A stretch of 64,000 bases of DNA from Sporocytophaga sp. (GTDB taxonomy: Bacteria; Bacteroidota; Bacteroidia; Cytophagales; Cytophagaceae). Shown here piece by piece: positions 1-9,699 of the stretch. Below the pieces are notes generated by a model. That model was not told the origin of the DNA. It searched no databases and saw only the letters and a program-made list of their open reading frames with translations. The stretch's first letter is position 1. Every line of letters starts with the position of its first letter. Both the position numbers and the translations under genes were made by a program. Location: NCBI RefSeq assembly GCF_017745095.1, contig NZ_JAGHZZ010000004.1, positions 186,001 to 250,000 of the forward strand, written 5' to 3'.

Positions 1-2
1 CA

Positions 3-2021
3 GATACATTAAAATTATGCTTTAGCGCTTACAAACCAGGAGTAGGACAACCTGGTGTTCCGGGAGCTCCGGGAGGTAGCATAGGTCAGCCTGGAAGCCC
101 AGGTGGTTCAGGTGGTCCTGGAAACGGAACAACTCCTGCTGGCCCAGGTGGCCCAGGTGGTCCTGGTGGGCCTGGTGCTCCAGGCGGCCCAGGTGGCCCT
201 GGTGGTCCTGGCGGTCCTGGAAATAGCCCTGGTGGTCCCGGTGGTCCAGGTGGACCTGGTGGTCCTGGAAATGGTCCTGGTGGTCCTGGTTCTCCTGGTG
301 GCCCTGGCGGTCCTGGTGGTCCTGGCGGGCCGAGTGGTCCTGGTGGTCCCGGAGGTCCTGGTGGCCCAGGAGGTCCCGGTGGTCCAAGCGGTCCGAGTGG
401 TCCTGGCCCAGGTGGCCCTGGAGGTCCGGGTGGTCCCGGAGGTCCTGGTCCTGGCGGAAATGGCCCAAGCGGCCCTGGTGGTCCAAGCGGGCCAAGTGGT
501 CCGGATGGTCCTGGTCCAGGTGGCCCTGGTCCTGGCGGTCCTGGAGGACAGCCAAGATGTGGTAATAACGGAACTGTAGGTACAGCAATTTGTAATACAT
601 TCTTTACAATAACCGGTTGTGCTATAACAGTAGGAAGTTGTGCAGAAAGCTTATTTGAGTCTGTAGCACTTACACCAGCTTGGGGAGTTGCTAACTGTTC
701 TATGGGAGCATTTGGTTGTGGATATGCTATTGGTGGATTGATGACAGATCCTAAAGCGCCTCCGGGATGGGGTGTTGGTCCTGGTGATGTTGGATGTGTG
801 CCAGGTGGATTTAATATATTAGGTGCTGCAACTGTATTGAACTGTCTTGCTCAAAGGATTATCTGTAATCAGATTGTAGCATCTTGTGATCCGAATGACA
901 TCATAGGTCCAAAAGGTTATGGTGAAGGTAAATATGTTTCAAGAAGCGAGGTATTACCATATACAATCCGTTATGAAAATGATCCTGAAGCTGCTACTGC
1001 TCCTGCTCAAAAAGTTGAAATAAGACAGGTGCTGGATAGCGACTTGAATCCTTTAACATTCAGAGTTAAAGACTTCGGATTTGCAGATTATGTATTTACA
1101 GTGGACGGAAACGTGTCATCTTATTTTAATACAGTAGATCTACCGGATTCTTTAGGATATGATCTTGAAGTAACTGCGGGTATTGATATTGAGAAGAATG
1201 AGGCTTTTTGGATTTTACAGACAATAGATCCTAAAACAGGATTACCTCCTGTAGATCCATTGAAAGGTTTCCTTGCACTTAATGATTCTTCTGGTGTCGG
1301 AGAGGGATTTGTGAACTATACGATTAAAGCGAAGAACAATGCCATCACAGGTGATTCAATTCTGGCTCAGGCTGACATTGTATTTGATATTAATGCTCCG
1401 ATCATAACTCCGGAGATATTTAATATCATTGATGCAGAGCCTCCGGTATCTAAGGTAAAAGTACTGGGCTCGAATAGTGATTCAATATCAGTAAAGGCTT
1501 CAATAGCGGATGACCTTAAAGGCAGCGGAGCGAAATCTTTTGATCTGTATGTTGCAGTTGGGAATGCTGACTACAAGCTTGTTGCTTCTGATATTCCAAA
1601 TGACACAATATTCAAGATTCCGGCAAAAGAAGGTGAAGCTTATTGTTTGTATGCTGTATCTAAGGATAACGTGAATAATAAAGAAGCCATAAAAATTCAG
1701 CCTGATACCTGCTTTATTTTCACTGGCGTAGTTACTGGAAATATGGATCCAAAAGTTGAAGGAACGTTTATACTTTATCCGAATCCTTCCGATGGCTTTA
1801 AGTTCAATGTCCTTATAACAGGACTTGAAATTCAGGAAACGGTTACTCTTGAAGTAATAGATGTTCTTGGAAGGTCAATGTTTGTTACAGACTTTAGAGA
1901 TGCTACTTATTTTATAGATTCTGAAGTTAAACTTTCAACCAAACTGGATCCGGGAATTTATTTCGTCAATTGTTATACGAAGAAAGGAAAGTCAGTTAAG
2001 AAAATGGTTGTAGAGAGATAG
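3..2021 (+). CDS. T9SS-exported surface protein with Gly-Gly-Pro tract (5' partial)
   Basis: The frame is open from base 3 without a start, so the N-terminus lies outside the window; 672 codons are visible. Residues about 12-181 are dominated by Gly-Gly-Pro triplets with occasional Asn, Ser or Asp and a few Gly-Pro breaks, resembling collagen-like or polyglycine-II helices. A Cys-rich segment follows (about 185-300). Next comes a domain beginning with [13 protein letters not shown] and containing [12 protein letters not shown], a motif I know from large secreted proteins of Bacteroidota and cyanobacteria. A beta-sandwich-like region follows, and the last 80 residues (YPNPSDG near the start, ending KKMVVER) form a type A T9SS sorting domain. 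It is probably a cell-surface adhesin or stalk-like protein. The function is inferred from architecture only. The long antisense and alternate frames over the repeat are by-products of its composition. Confidence 0.85.
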   Translation, partial: DTLKLCFSAYKPGVGQPGVPGAPGGSIGQPGSPGGSGGPGNGTTPAGPGGPGGPGGPGAPGGPGGPGGPGGPGNSPGGPGGPGGPGGPGNGPGGPGSPGGPGGPGGPGGPSGPGGPGGPGGPGGPGGPSGPSGPGPGGPGGPGGPGGPGPGGNGPSGPGGPSGPSGPDGPGPGGPGPGGPGGQPRCGNNGTVGTAICNTFFTITGCAITVGSCAESLFESVALTPAWGVANCSMGAFGCGYAIGGLMTDPKAPPGWGVGPGDVGCVPGGFNILGAATVLNCLAQRIICNQIVASCDPNDIIGPKGYGEGKYVSRSEVLPYTIRYENDPEAATAPAQKVEIRQVLDSDLNPLTFRVKDFGFADYVFTVDGNVSSYFNTVDLPDSLGYDLEVTAGIDIEKNEAFWILQTIDPKTGLPPVDPLKGFLALNDSSGVGEGFVNYTIKAKNNAITGDSILAQADIVFDINAPIITPEIFNIIDAEPPVSKVKVLGSNSDSISVKASIADDLKGSGAKSFDLYVAVGNADYKLVASDIPNDTIFKIPAKEGEAYCLYAVSKDNVNNKEAIKIQPDTCFIFTGVVTGNMDPKVEGTFILYPNPSDGFKFNVLITGLEIQETVTLEVIDVLGRSMFVTDFRDATYFIDSEVKLSTKLDPGIYFVNCYTKKGKSVKKMVVER

Positions 2022-2045
2022 AAGACTGAATAAGTTAATAATACG

Positions 2046-2086
2046 AAGAGGCTGCGGTAAGAGAAATCTTACGCAGCCTCTTTTGT
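2046..2086 (+). terminator. Rho-independent terminator
   Basis: The inverted repeat AAGAGGCTGC...GCAGCCTCTT with an inner GTAAG/CTTAC extension and a 6-base loop is followed by TTTTG. It lies 25 bases after the stop of the Gly-Gly-Pro protein. Confidence 0.8.
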
Positions 2087-2146
2087 TTTGAGTTTGGTTT
2101 TAGATCATAAGAAGGACTTAATCTGGAGGCTTTGATTAGCAGCTGC

Positions 2147-2239
2147 GCTGGTTCAAGCGCCCACTTGCTATAGTTAGTTTTAATTATCATCAAGCGGACG
2201 CTTGATTCATTTTGGTTCAAGCGGATACGCAGAACCAGC
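2147..2239. repeat. Small palindromic intergenic element
   Basis: GCTGGTTC at 2147-2154 and its exact reverse complement GAACCAGC at 2232-2239 bracket 77 bases. Inside is the palindrome CAAGCG-GA-CGCTTG (2191-2204) and the motif GGTTCAAGCG in two places (2150-2159 and 2214-2223). This looks like a decayed MITE-like or REP-like element. The rest of the 390-base gap up to 2412 shows no gene or clear promoter. Confidence 0.4.
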
Positions 2240-2412
2240 ATAATGCCAGCTTATCGGGTAAAAGTCATGTCAATAGTACCTCCTAGAAATATATTTATAA
2301 TACCTAATTTAAAACCATAACTATAGCCAGCTTAAATTTGAATGGAGGGTATCTGTTTGAGCATTAATTGAGTATCATTTTCAGGAACCTAATTAAATAA
2401 CTTCATGTCAAT

Positions 2413-3699
2413 ATGAGCAAAATATCTACGGTTAATTCAGCAACTCAGCCCAAAAGAAATATAGTACTTCATGAAGACTGGGCGGTAGTTTTACTTGGAT
2501 TTATAATTATAACCATCCTACTTTCAGGTTTTAGTATAGCATCTCCTTCTTACAACTGGAATAATGGTCACGAATTCGGAGATAAAGTACTTGAAAGTTC
2601 TAATCTGATTAAAATTCTTAATCAGTTTCTGGTAACAATAATTATTGCATTAATTGGTGTCTACCTTACAAATAAATCAATTAAGTCACTATTGCTTGCT
2701 TTTCCGGGTATTTACCTGTTATCTGTATTTGCTCTGATCCTTGCTGGCAATAGTCAGATGAAAAGTCTGAATCTGGAGGCAGTTATATTTAGCTTAGGTA
2801 TTGGCTTACTTGTGAGTAATCTGATAAATTTACCACAATGGTTCAGATCCATTCTTTCAACTGAATTGTTCGTGAAAATCGGGCTTGTTTTGCTTGGCAC
2901 AGGAGTAATATTTGGTGATATTCTGAAAGCTGGTGGTCTTGGGCTGATTCAGGCTTTGGTAGTGGTTGTATCTGTTTGGTATTTTGCATTTTGGATATGT
3001 AAAAAACTGAAGCTCGATGAAGAGCTAAGTCTGATGATCTCCAGTGCTGTATCTATCTGTGGAGTATCTGCCGCTATTGCTACAGCTGGAGCTATAAAAG
3101 GTGACAGCAAAAAACTTTCTTATGTAATAAGTCTTGTATTAATTACCGCAATACCTATGATGATTGTTATGCCTTATATGGCAAATTACATGGGTTTATC
3201 TCAAGAAGTAACCGGTGCATGGCTTGGAGGTAGTATTGATACTACAGGTGCTGTCGTTGCTTCCGACTCTCTCGTAGGTGAAACTGCATTGAAAATAAGT
3301 ACAATAGTCAAATTCAGTCAAAATGTGTTGTTAGGGGTGGCAGCGTTTGTAATCAGTATTTATTGGACTTATAGTAACAATCCTCAATCAGCAAGAAGGA
3401 ATGAAAAGCAAACACTTGCGGTAATATGGGAGAGATTCCCCAAATTTGTTTTGGGGTTTATCGCTGCTTCCTTAATATTTTCATTTCTATTAAATACTCA
3501 AGCAACAAATGCTGTTAAAGATAGTATGAAAAGTATGCAGACATTATGGTTTGTGCTTGCATTTACAAGCATAGGACTCGAAACAAAGTTTTCAGACCTT
3601 ATCAATCAAAGCAACAGAAAGCCTATGTATGCTTTTGTAATTGCGCAAGCCTTTAACATTGTTATTACTTTGATTATTGCTTTGCTCCTTTTTAAATAA
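2413..3699 (+). CDS. YeiH-family putative sulfate exporter
   Basis: A 428-residue protein with about ten hydrophobic segments. It matches the YeiH/UPF0324 (PSE, Cons_hypoth698) family: the stretches KIGLVLLGTGVIFGDIL (about 155-171) and SICGVSAAIATAGAI (about 216-230), plus WLGGSIDTTGAVVASDSLVG (about 273-292), are typical. It is an inner-membrane protein; the family is annotated as putative sulfate or sulfonate exporters, but the substrate is not proven. The start is the ATG at 2413 because the ATG 8 bases upstream hits a stop after three codons. It is a single transcription unit with no linked sulfur-metabolism gene. Confidence 0.85.
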   Translation: MSKISTVNSATQPKRNIVLHEDWAVVLLGFIIITILLSGFSIASPSYNWNNGHEFGDKVLESSNLIKILNQFLVTIIIALIGVYLTNKSIKSLLLAFPGIYLLSVFALILAGNSQMKSLNLEAVIFSLGIGLLVSNLINLPQWFRSILSTELFVKIGLVLLGTGVIFGDILKAGGLGLIQALVVVVSVWYFAFWICKKLKLDEELSLMISSAVSICGVSAAIATAGAIKGDSKKLSYVISLVLITAIPMMIVMPYMANYMGLSQEVTGAWLGGSIDTTGAVVASDSLVGETALKISTIVKFSQNVLLGVAAFVISIYWTYSNNPQSARRNEKQTLAVIWERFPKFVLGFIAASLIFSFLLNTQATNAVKDSMKSMQTLWFVLAFTSIGLETKFSDLINQSNRKPMYAFVIAQAFNIVITLIIALLLFK

Positions 3700-3799
3700 C
3701 TGATATAAGACAATCTTTGCCGATTCAAGCCGAATGTTTAGCTAGTGAATACTGTTAATATTAGAATGGTTTAAATTTGATATTCTGGTCTGAATGTTT

Positions 3800-4585
3800 T
3801 TAAGAACCTTTTATTTTAATATTTTCCTCTTTGATTTTTATTCTATAAGTATTATTATCTGCATTTAAATAGTAAATGCCATCGGAAAGGAAGGAGAGAT
3901 CAACTGTTGAAGAGGAGCCTTTCAAAAGTCTGTTGCCATAAGCGTTTAAGATTTCAAAGTCAATCTCATGTGAGAATAAAAGCTCTTTATTGATAGTTTG
4001 AACTTTGAGGTTAGGAGTTTCTGAGAAAACTTCTACTACACTTGAATAAATGACTTCACCATTCTCCTGCAAAAATTTAATTCTATATTTATTAAGTCCG
4101 GAATAGTGTTTAACTAAGGAAGAATATTTCGCAGCGTCAGATGCTTTGACTTCTTTGTGATTCACCCATCTATTATAATCAAATCTCTCGATTTGAAATT
4201 TTCCTTTGGGAATGATTGAACAGGTCCAGAAGAGACTATCTCGTTTTATTTCTAGTGATTTGAACCAAAAACTTTTAATATGGGGACATGTATTTCTGTT
4301 TAATAGTCTGGGTTTACAACTTTTCTTATGAAATACTTTCACTTGAAATGTATCATGCATTGCCAAGTGTGAAAGGTCAACCTCAAATGCCGACATATGA
4401 ATATAGTCAAGCGTTGTTTTTTCATTTACAAAAACAGAATCTGTACAAAATGTATCGAAACTGTCATTACTATATGGATTGGTAAAGTAGAGATTTGTTC
4501 CTTCATATTTACCTTTTATAGTGACTTGCGCTTGTGTCTGGGTGTATAGAAGAATACCAAGTGTTATGAGTAATAATCGGATCAT
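3800..4585 (-). CDS. Secreted protein of unknown function
   Basis: 261 residues with a signal peptide (cleavage likely after TQTQAQ, about residue 19). I do not recognise a catalytic domain. Four Cys lie in the first half (about 47, 90, 99 and 121). The C-terminus (FEILNAYGNRLLKG followed by LSDGIYYL and a basic tail) resembles a short, weak type A T9SS sorting domain. It is leftward-facing and may be transcribed after the membrane protein at 4624-5079, from which it is separated by 38 bases. Confidence 0.65.
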   Translation of the reverse strand: MIRLLLITLGILLYTQTQAQVTIKGKYEGTNLYFTNPYSNDSFDTFCTDSVFVNEKTTLDYIHMSAFEVDLSHLAMHDTFQVKVFHKKSCKPRLLNRNTCPHIKSFWFKSLEIKRDSLFWTCSIIPKGKFQIERFDYNRWVNHKEVKASDAAKYSSLVKHYSGLNKYRIKFLQENGEVIYSSVVEVFSETPNLKVQTINKELLFSHEIDFEILNAYGNRLLKGSSSTVDLSFLSDGIYYLNADNNTYRIKIKEENIKIKGS

Positions 4586-4623
4586 GTACGAACTCTTTAT
4601 ATTACTTTTATCAACTATTTAAC

Positions 4624-5079
4624 TTAATGATTTGAATAGTATTGATTTTCTCTTTTGGGCTGATCTTTATCACAATTGAGGTTTGAAGAATGTGGGGTAA
4701 GTTTGAAAAATAATTGGTTTGTCATTCTATTGACTGAGAAGGTCAGTGCACTTACAAATAAAGTCATTGTGATAATCAGCATAATGAAATTTGTATAGGT
4801 GTATTGTATATTAAAAACTCTGTTTAATAAAATAGAAAATCCAATGGAAATAAATAAACTAAGAATAAAAACTAATAAAGGGGTAAGCCAAAAATTGGCA
4901 GGAGCATATTTAGAATTTATCTCGATTATTGAAATGATAAAAGCTAGAATACTAAATAATGCACTTAAGAGCTGTATTTTAGAATTTGACTTTGCTAAAT
5001 GTGATTTTTGAGTTGAATTTATTTTTGGTTTGTAAGCTAAAAGTTCACCCAAAAAACTAAGTGCGTCGAGTATATCCAT
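4624..5079 (-). CDS. Small membrane protein of unknown function
   Basis: 151 residues with three predicted membrane segments (about 37-54, 66-86 and 95-113), a basic cytoplasmic-looking N-terminus and a hydrophilic Asn/Lys-rich tail. I recognise no family. It lies 38 bases upstream of the secreted protein at 3800-4585 on the same strand, so the two could be co-transcribed. Codon use looks like that of its neighbours. Confidence 0.5.
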   Translation of the reverse strand: MDILDALSFLGELLAYKPKINSTQKSHLAKSNSKIQLLSALFSILAFIISIIEINSKYAPANFWLTPLLVFILSLFISIGFSILLNRVFNIQYTYTNFIMLIITMTLFVSALTFSVNRMTNQLFFKLTPHSSNLNCDKDQPKRENQYYSNH

Positions 5080-5325
5080 AATTATATAAAAATGCTACAA
5101 ATGTTTGCCGCTTAACCAAGCCTATGAATTTAATTATTTAAAGTAATAAAAAGAAATTAAAGATCTAACAAATGATAGGTTAGAACTTTCAGAAATAGCT
5201 TTAATTGGAATTATAGAAAAATTGCAGTTGGTTTCTAAATAACATTGAAACCCAATGTGTAACTATAAATTTTGATTAGAGTATATTTATTTCATCATCT
5301 CCTCTTTATATTAATCGTGAAAATT

Positions 5326-6465
5326 ATGTCTTTGAAACTTAATATCTTATTTAGGTTTAGCTTGTCTTTCTTATTGCTTCTATCTATAAATGTATATGGT
5401 CAGATAGTTGGATCTACAGATTTTGAGCAATTTTCCAAGGGATCCTATTTTACTAAAGCAGATTGGCAATCAGCAGGCTTTACAGTTCCTTGGGTCAATG
5501 GATTTGATGTTAACAGAGCTATTATTGATGATGCATTTTCCAAGAGCGGTTCAAACGCGCTTCGCCTTTTTTATCCTAAGGGACAATTCGGAACAGCAAA
5601 TACAGGAGGGCAGGCACCTTTAATGGTTCCTCCACATGATGAATATTTCATATCATATTATGTTCGTTTTAGTGATGATTTCAGCTGGGGGACTTCCAGT
5701 GAAGGAGGCAAACTACCAGGATTAGCTGGCGGGGATCGTTGCAGTGGCTGTGCAACTTGCACAGGTAGTAATGGATTTACAGCAAGATTAATGTGGCGTG
5801 CTGAGGGAAAAGCTGTTATTTACCTATATCATTTGAATAAAGTTAGTCCGCCTTGTGGAGATAATTATGATATAGTTATAGATGGGAAGACTTTAAACTT
5901 TGAAAAAGGCCAGTGGTATAAAATTTCTCAGAGAGTTAAAGTAAATAGTGGTGTGAATAAAGACGGTGAAGTGGAAATGTGGATTAATGATAAACATGCC
6001 CAAATAAGACTTTATAACGGAGCATTGGTTGATAAGCTTTCAGGGATACAGTTTGTAAGTAATGGAGATAAAGTTGATGCACTTTATTTTTCTACATTTC
6101 ATGGTGGAAGTACTGCTGATTGGGCACCTCTTGTTGATTCTTATATATGGTTCGATGATATTGTTATTTCAACCAGCCTTTCTGATGTTGTTAATGGTAC
6201 TGTTACCTCAAATATGCAATCTAATACTAGTATTGATAAATTAGAGATATTTCCAGTGCCAGTAAAACAGAATGAGATTGTTTATATACCAGAAGTGATA
6301 GGGAATACCAGTATTGAATGGATTGATATGATGGGAAAAGTTCTTACAAGCAGTGCGGTACAGAATGGAGGCATAGTCGTTGCTCCTTCGATTAATAAAG
6401 GTGTTTATTTGATTAGATATGCCAGTCAGAATGAAATCTTTGTTAAACGAATTATGGTAGAGTGA
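5326..6465 (+). CDS. Secreted polysaccharide lyase, PL14-type, with T9SS signal
   Basis: 379 residues from the ATG at 5326, which puts a good signal peptide (ending NVYGQ, about residue 25) at the N-terminus; an in-frame TTG at 5272 is less likely. Residues about 28-285 match the PL14-like lyase fold (PL14/PL20 group, uronic-acid-cleaving beta-jelly-roll enzymes): GGKLPGLAGG (about 128-137), a Cys-rich loop with CSGCATC, then GFTARLMWR, and a C-terminal strand VDSYIWFDDIVIS. Enzymes of these families cleave alginate or glucuronan by beta-elimination; the substrate here is not certain. The last 75 residues are a type A T9SS sorting domain, so the enzyme should be exported to the surface or medium. 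The TTYACC-N16/17-GTA element found before other secreted enzymes here is not seen upstream. Confidence 0.75.
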   Translation: MSLKLNILFRFSLSFLLLLSINVYGQIVGSTDFEQFSKGSYFTKADWQSAGFTVPWVNGFDVNRAIIDDAFSKSGSNALRLFYPKGQFGTANTGGQAPLMVPPHDEYFISYYVRFSDDFSWGTSSEGGKLPGLAGGDRCSGCATCTGSNGFTARLMWRAEGKAVIYLYHLNKVSPPCGDNYDIVIDGKTLNFEKGQWYKISQRVKVNSGVNKDGEVEMWINDKHAQIRLYNGALVDKLSGIQFVSNGDKVDALYFSTFHGGSTADWAPLVDSYIWFDDIVISTSLSDVVNGTVTSNMQSNTSIDKLEIFPVPVKQNEIVYIPEVIGNTSIEWIDMMGKVLTSSAVQNGGIVVAPSINKGVYLIRYASQNEIFVKRIMVE

Positions 6466-6606
6466 ATAAATTGTGTGTAGGTAAAACTAGGATTAGTTAA
6501 CAATGGATTTGAATTTTAAATTCTATTTTTTTTGCAAAAAAAAGGACTATTGCATTACTTTTTATTTTCTCAAGTGTATAAGTCTGTAACAATAATTTCA
6601 AATTCA

Positions 6607-7188
6607 ATGAATCAATTTAGCATATATTTTCAGTTAGGTCTGGAGCATATTTCTGATTTTCAGGGTATAGATCATATTGTTTTTTTAATGACCTTATGTG
6701 CCGTTTATTCTGCTTCTGAATGGAAGAAGGTTACAATTCTAGTAACAGCGTTTACAATAGGTCATTCATTATCTTTGGCTCTTTCAGCGCTGCACATTGT
6801 CTCTGCTAACAGTCAGCTAGTTGAATTTTTGATTCCTTTGACGATTCTCTGTACTGCAGTTACTAATATTTTTTATGCTACAAAGTCTATTAGGAATAAT
6901 ACATTCCGATACCTTATAGTTCTTCTTTTTGGAGTTATCCATGGGTTGGGTTTTTCAAACTTCTTCTCTGCTTTGATGGGAAGCAATCAAAGCATCACTT
7001 TTCCGCTGCTTGCTTTTAACATTGGGCTGGAAGTGGGACAAATGCTGATTGTTTGTGCTTTCTTTTCTCTTTATTTTCTTCTCAATCGATTTGAATCTTT
7101 TACACATAATAAATGGAAATATCTATTTTCTTTCACAGGAGCAGTGATAGCACTATTTCTGATTTATAGCCGCATTAGTTTATTGTAA
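6607..7188 (+). CDS. HupE/UreJ-family membrane protein
   Basis: 193 residues from the ATG at 6607; an upstream in-frame TTG at 6532 would add an unlikely extension. Features are GLEHISDFQGIDHIVFLMTL near the N-terminus, FTIGHSLSLALSAL (about 49-62) and FGVIHGLGFSNFFSAL (about 108-123), typical of the HupE/UreJ_2 family, with about six membrane spans and conserved His in the IDH, GHS and IHGLGF motifs. HupE/UreJ members are nickel or cobalt permeases or accessory membrane proteins; no hydrogenase or urease gene is nearby, so the metal role is only inferred. Confidence 0.75.
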   Translation: MNQFSIYFQLGLEHISDFQGIDHIVFLMTLCAVYSASEWKKVTILVTAFTIGHSLSLALSALHIVSANSQLVEFLIPLTILCTAVTNIFYATKSIRNNTFRYLIVLLFGVIHGLGFSNFFSALMGSNQSITFPLLAFNIGLEVGQMLIVCAFFSLYFLLNRFESFTHNKWKYLFSFTGAVIALFLIYSRISLL

Positions 7189-7215
7189 TACCATTGATAT
7201 GACTTATAATAACAA

Positions 7216-7248
7216 CAAAGGTCAGGTAATGTGCCTGGCTTTTGTTTT
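7216..7248 (+). terminator. Probable terminator after the HupE-like gene
   Basis: The AAAGGTCAGG / CCTGGCTTT hairpin with a TAATGTG loop (two G-T pairs) is followed by TTTGTTTT. Confidence 0.55.
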
Positions 7249-7300
7249 ATAAGGCCATACTTCTTTTGAATTCCTTCTTAGTGCATTCTATCATCCCCAT

Positions 7301-7349
7301 TTTTTTAAATAATTATTTTGAATGTTTACCTTTTTTCAGGTTCAGTGTA
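7301..7349 (+). promoter_or_regulatory. Promoter-like element upstream of the CE6-like esterase
   Basis: A run of T with AAAT (7300-7310), then TGTTTACCTT at 7323-7332 and GTA at 7347-7349. The core TTTACC to GTA spacing is 16 bases. The motif ends 129 bases before the ATG at 7461, the same distance as in the first PL11 gene. It is one of several matching elements in the window. Confidence 0.5.
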
Positions 7350-7460
7350 AAGCTTAAATCTCTGAAAGATATTAAAGAAGTCTGGCTAATAACTTATTAG
7401 CTCATTTCATCACCTCCGGTTTTGAAAGATTCTCTATTATTCTCTAGAACATTCATTAAG

Positions 7461-9395
7461 ATGAAAAACACACTAATTAAAGGACTCATTTTATTCTCAC
7501 TATTTATGGGCAGTCATTTCCTTGTATATGCCCAGGATCCTAATTTTCATATTTACTTGTGCTTCGGACAATCCAACATGGAGGGTCAAGGTACTATAGA
7601 AAGTCAGGATCAATCTGTAGATAGCAGGTTCAGGATTATGCAGGCTGTTAATTGTTCCGGTCAGCCTCAGGAAACCTGGCGGACTGCTACGCCACCTCTT
7701 TCGAGATGTAACACTAAACTAGGACCTGCTGATTATTTCGGTCGTGAGATGGTTAAAAATCTTCCATCCAACATAAAGGTTGGAATTGTTCATGTTGCTG
7801 TTGCGGGCTGCAAGATAGAGTTGTTCGATAAGATGAATTATGCTAGCTATGCTGCTAGTGAGCAACAATGGATGAAGGACATTATTGCTCAGTATGGAGG
7901 TAATCCTTATGGAAGGCTAGTTCAATTGGCCAAGATTGCACAGAAAGATGGTGTAATAAAAGGCATTCTGATGCATCAGGGTGAATCGAATAGTGGAGAA
8001 ACTACATGGCCAAATAAAGTAAAAGGTGTATATGAAAATCTTTTAAAAGATCTTGGACTTACATCTGCAAATGTTCCTTTACTTGTAGGTCAGGTTGTGG
8101 ATGCGGCTCAGGGAGGGCTTTGCGCAGGCCACAATAATATTATTGATAAGTTGCCTAATACAATTCCAACTGCACACGTCATTTCATCTAGTGGTTGTAC
8201 TGATCAGTCGGATAATTTACATTTTACTTCTGCAGGTTATAGATTGCTTGGTACACGATATGCGCAGAAGATGATAACCTTGCTTCCTCCGACTGAAGAT
8301 ACTGCTCCATCTATTACAGGTAACCTTAGCAATACAACCATTGCACAGAATCAAACACTAACATTAACTATTGCAGTCAGCGGTACTGATCTTAAATATG
8401 TCTGGTATAGAAATGATCAGATTATTAATGGCGCAAGTTCAGCTACACTTACTATTGCCAATGTTGATGCTGCTTATGATAAAAGTACTTTTAAAGTTGT
8501 AGTGTCAAATAAATTAGGTACGGTTACAAGTAACACAATAACACTTACTGTTACAGATTTTGTTGGAGTTAAAGTTGTAAAGACTGAAACTCCTGTCGTT
8601 GTTGATGGTGTGGAAGATCCAATCTGGAGCAATTCCAATACATGTCAACTCAAGAATAAAATACTAACAGTTGATAATGATGCAGATTTGAGTGGGAAAG
8701 TTAATGTTCTTTATGATAATCAAAATTTGTATGTCTTGTATACTGTTACTGATAATCAGAAGAGAGCTTCATCAACAAATTTTTGGGAAAATGATGCTGT
8801 AGAATTATACATCGATGGAAATAGTGATAAAGCTACAAGTTATGATGCTAATGATTTCCAGTTTGTGATCAGGTATGATGCAAGTCAGATTCAGGAAGGG
8901 CATAGTAAATCTGTTACAGGAATTATAGCAAAAGCTACTCAAAACAGCACCGGATATGTGGTAGAGGCATCTATTCCATGGTCTTTAGTTGGAGTGACTC
9001 CTTCAGATCGAAAAAATATAGGTATTGATTTCCATATCAATGATAGTGATCAGGCTTTAAGAGATGGCAAGATTACATGGTTTGCAACACAGGATAATTC
9101 TTATTCAGATCCATCAACTTTTGGTCAGGGAAGGTTGGAGACCTTAGTGGTAACTTCCGTTGTCGGTGTAGATAAAACCAATTTAACTTTGTTTCCTAAT
9201 CCTGCCAAGAATTCTATTCAGATAATAGGTGTTTCAGATAGATTTACTTATAGTATTATGGATTTTTCAGGAAAAGAAGTGCAGTCAGGAACATCCGGAG
9301 CTGATCTAAATATAGCTAACCTTCTTCCGGGATTTTACGCCATATGCATACAACAAGAGTCCAAGAAAATTATTATGAAATTTATTAAAGAATAA
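7461..9395 (+). CDS. Secreted carbohydrate esterase (SASA/CE6-like) with CBM9 and T9SS signal
   Basis: 644 residues from the ATG at 7461; the in-frame TTG at 7422 would put a polar extension before the signal peptide. After cleavage near YAQ (about 25), residues 28-275 form an SGNH-type SASA/CE6 esterase: the nucleophile Ser38 sits in FGQSNMEG, then GILMHQGESN, and the Asp/His pair in DNLHF near the domain end. CE6 enzymes remove acetyl groups from xylan. An Ig-like domain follows (about 282-360), then a CBM9-like domain (about 368-560, starting VKVVKTETPVVVDGVEDPIW), then a type A sorting domain (about 572-644, FPNPAKNSIQI). Exported acetyl-xylan or related sugar esterase is the best call. 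Confidence 0.82.
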   Translation: MKNTLIKGLILFSLFMGSHFLVYAQDPNFHIYLCFGQSNMEGQGTIESQDQSVDSRFRIMQAVNCSGQPQETWRTATPPLSRCNTKLGPADYFGREMVKNLPSNIKVGIVHVAVAGCKIELFDKMNYASYAASEQQWMKDIIAQYGGNPYGRLVQLAKIAQKDGVIKGILMHQGESNSGETTWPNKVKGVYENLLKDLGLTSANVPLLVGQVVDAAQGGLCAGHNNIIDKLPNTIPTAHVISSSGCTDQSDNLHFTSAGYRLLGTRYAQKMITLLPPTEDTAPSITGNLSNTTIAQNQTLTLTIAVSGTDLKYVWYRNDQIINGASSATLTIANVDAAYDKSTFKVVVSNKLGTVTSNTITLTVTDFVGVKVVKTETPVVVDGVEDPIWSNSNTCQLKNKILTVDNDADLSGKVNVLYDNQNLYVLYTVTDNQKRASSTNFWENDAVELYIDGNSDKATSYDANDFQFVIRYDASQIQEGHSKSVTGIIAKATQNSTGYVVEASIPWSLVGVTPSDRKNIGIDFHINDSDQALRDGKITWFATQDNSYSDPSTFGQGRLETLVVTSVVGVDKTNLTLFPNPAKNSIQIIGVSDRFTYSIMDFSGKEVQSGTSGADLNIANLLPGFYAICIQQESKKIIMKFIKE

Positions 9396-9470
9396 TAGTT
9401 GATATTCATATTGTTATTGTTTAAAGTGCCAGTTCATATATAGAATTTATTGTAGTTAGTTGTAGTTTTT

Positions 9471-9505
9471 CAGGGCTCAGGTTTAAAACTGAGCCTTTAT
9501 TTTTT
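9471..9505 (+). terminator. Rho-independent terminator
   Basis: GGCTCAG / CTGAGCC stem with an 8-base loop, followed by TTTATTTTTT. The remaining gap to 9699 is AT-rich with no recognised site. Confidence 0.8.
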
Positions 9506-9699
9506 ATAACTCCAATAATTAGTTTCTAAAGCATGTAACTCTTTGCATATGAGGTTTTGATGCTTAATTGATTATTTTCTTTCTCTAAAAAAACTAAGCC
9601 ATTCATCTCTTTCCTTCTGTCCATTAGACAGAAATTTTTTATAACTTCATATTCTACTACTTGATTTTTAAAAGTTCTTGAAAAGTATTTTAATTATTT

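Noticed and set aside
22-600. Long open frames on both strands over the Gly-Gly-Pro region
   Set aside because: They are low-complexity readings of the repeat in wrong frames; the frame from base 3 is continuous with the sorting domain.
2035-2241. 68-residue antisense frame
   Set aside because: It covers the terminator and the palindromic element and has no protein-like pattern.
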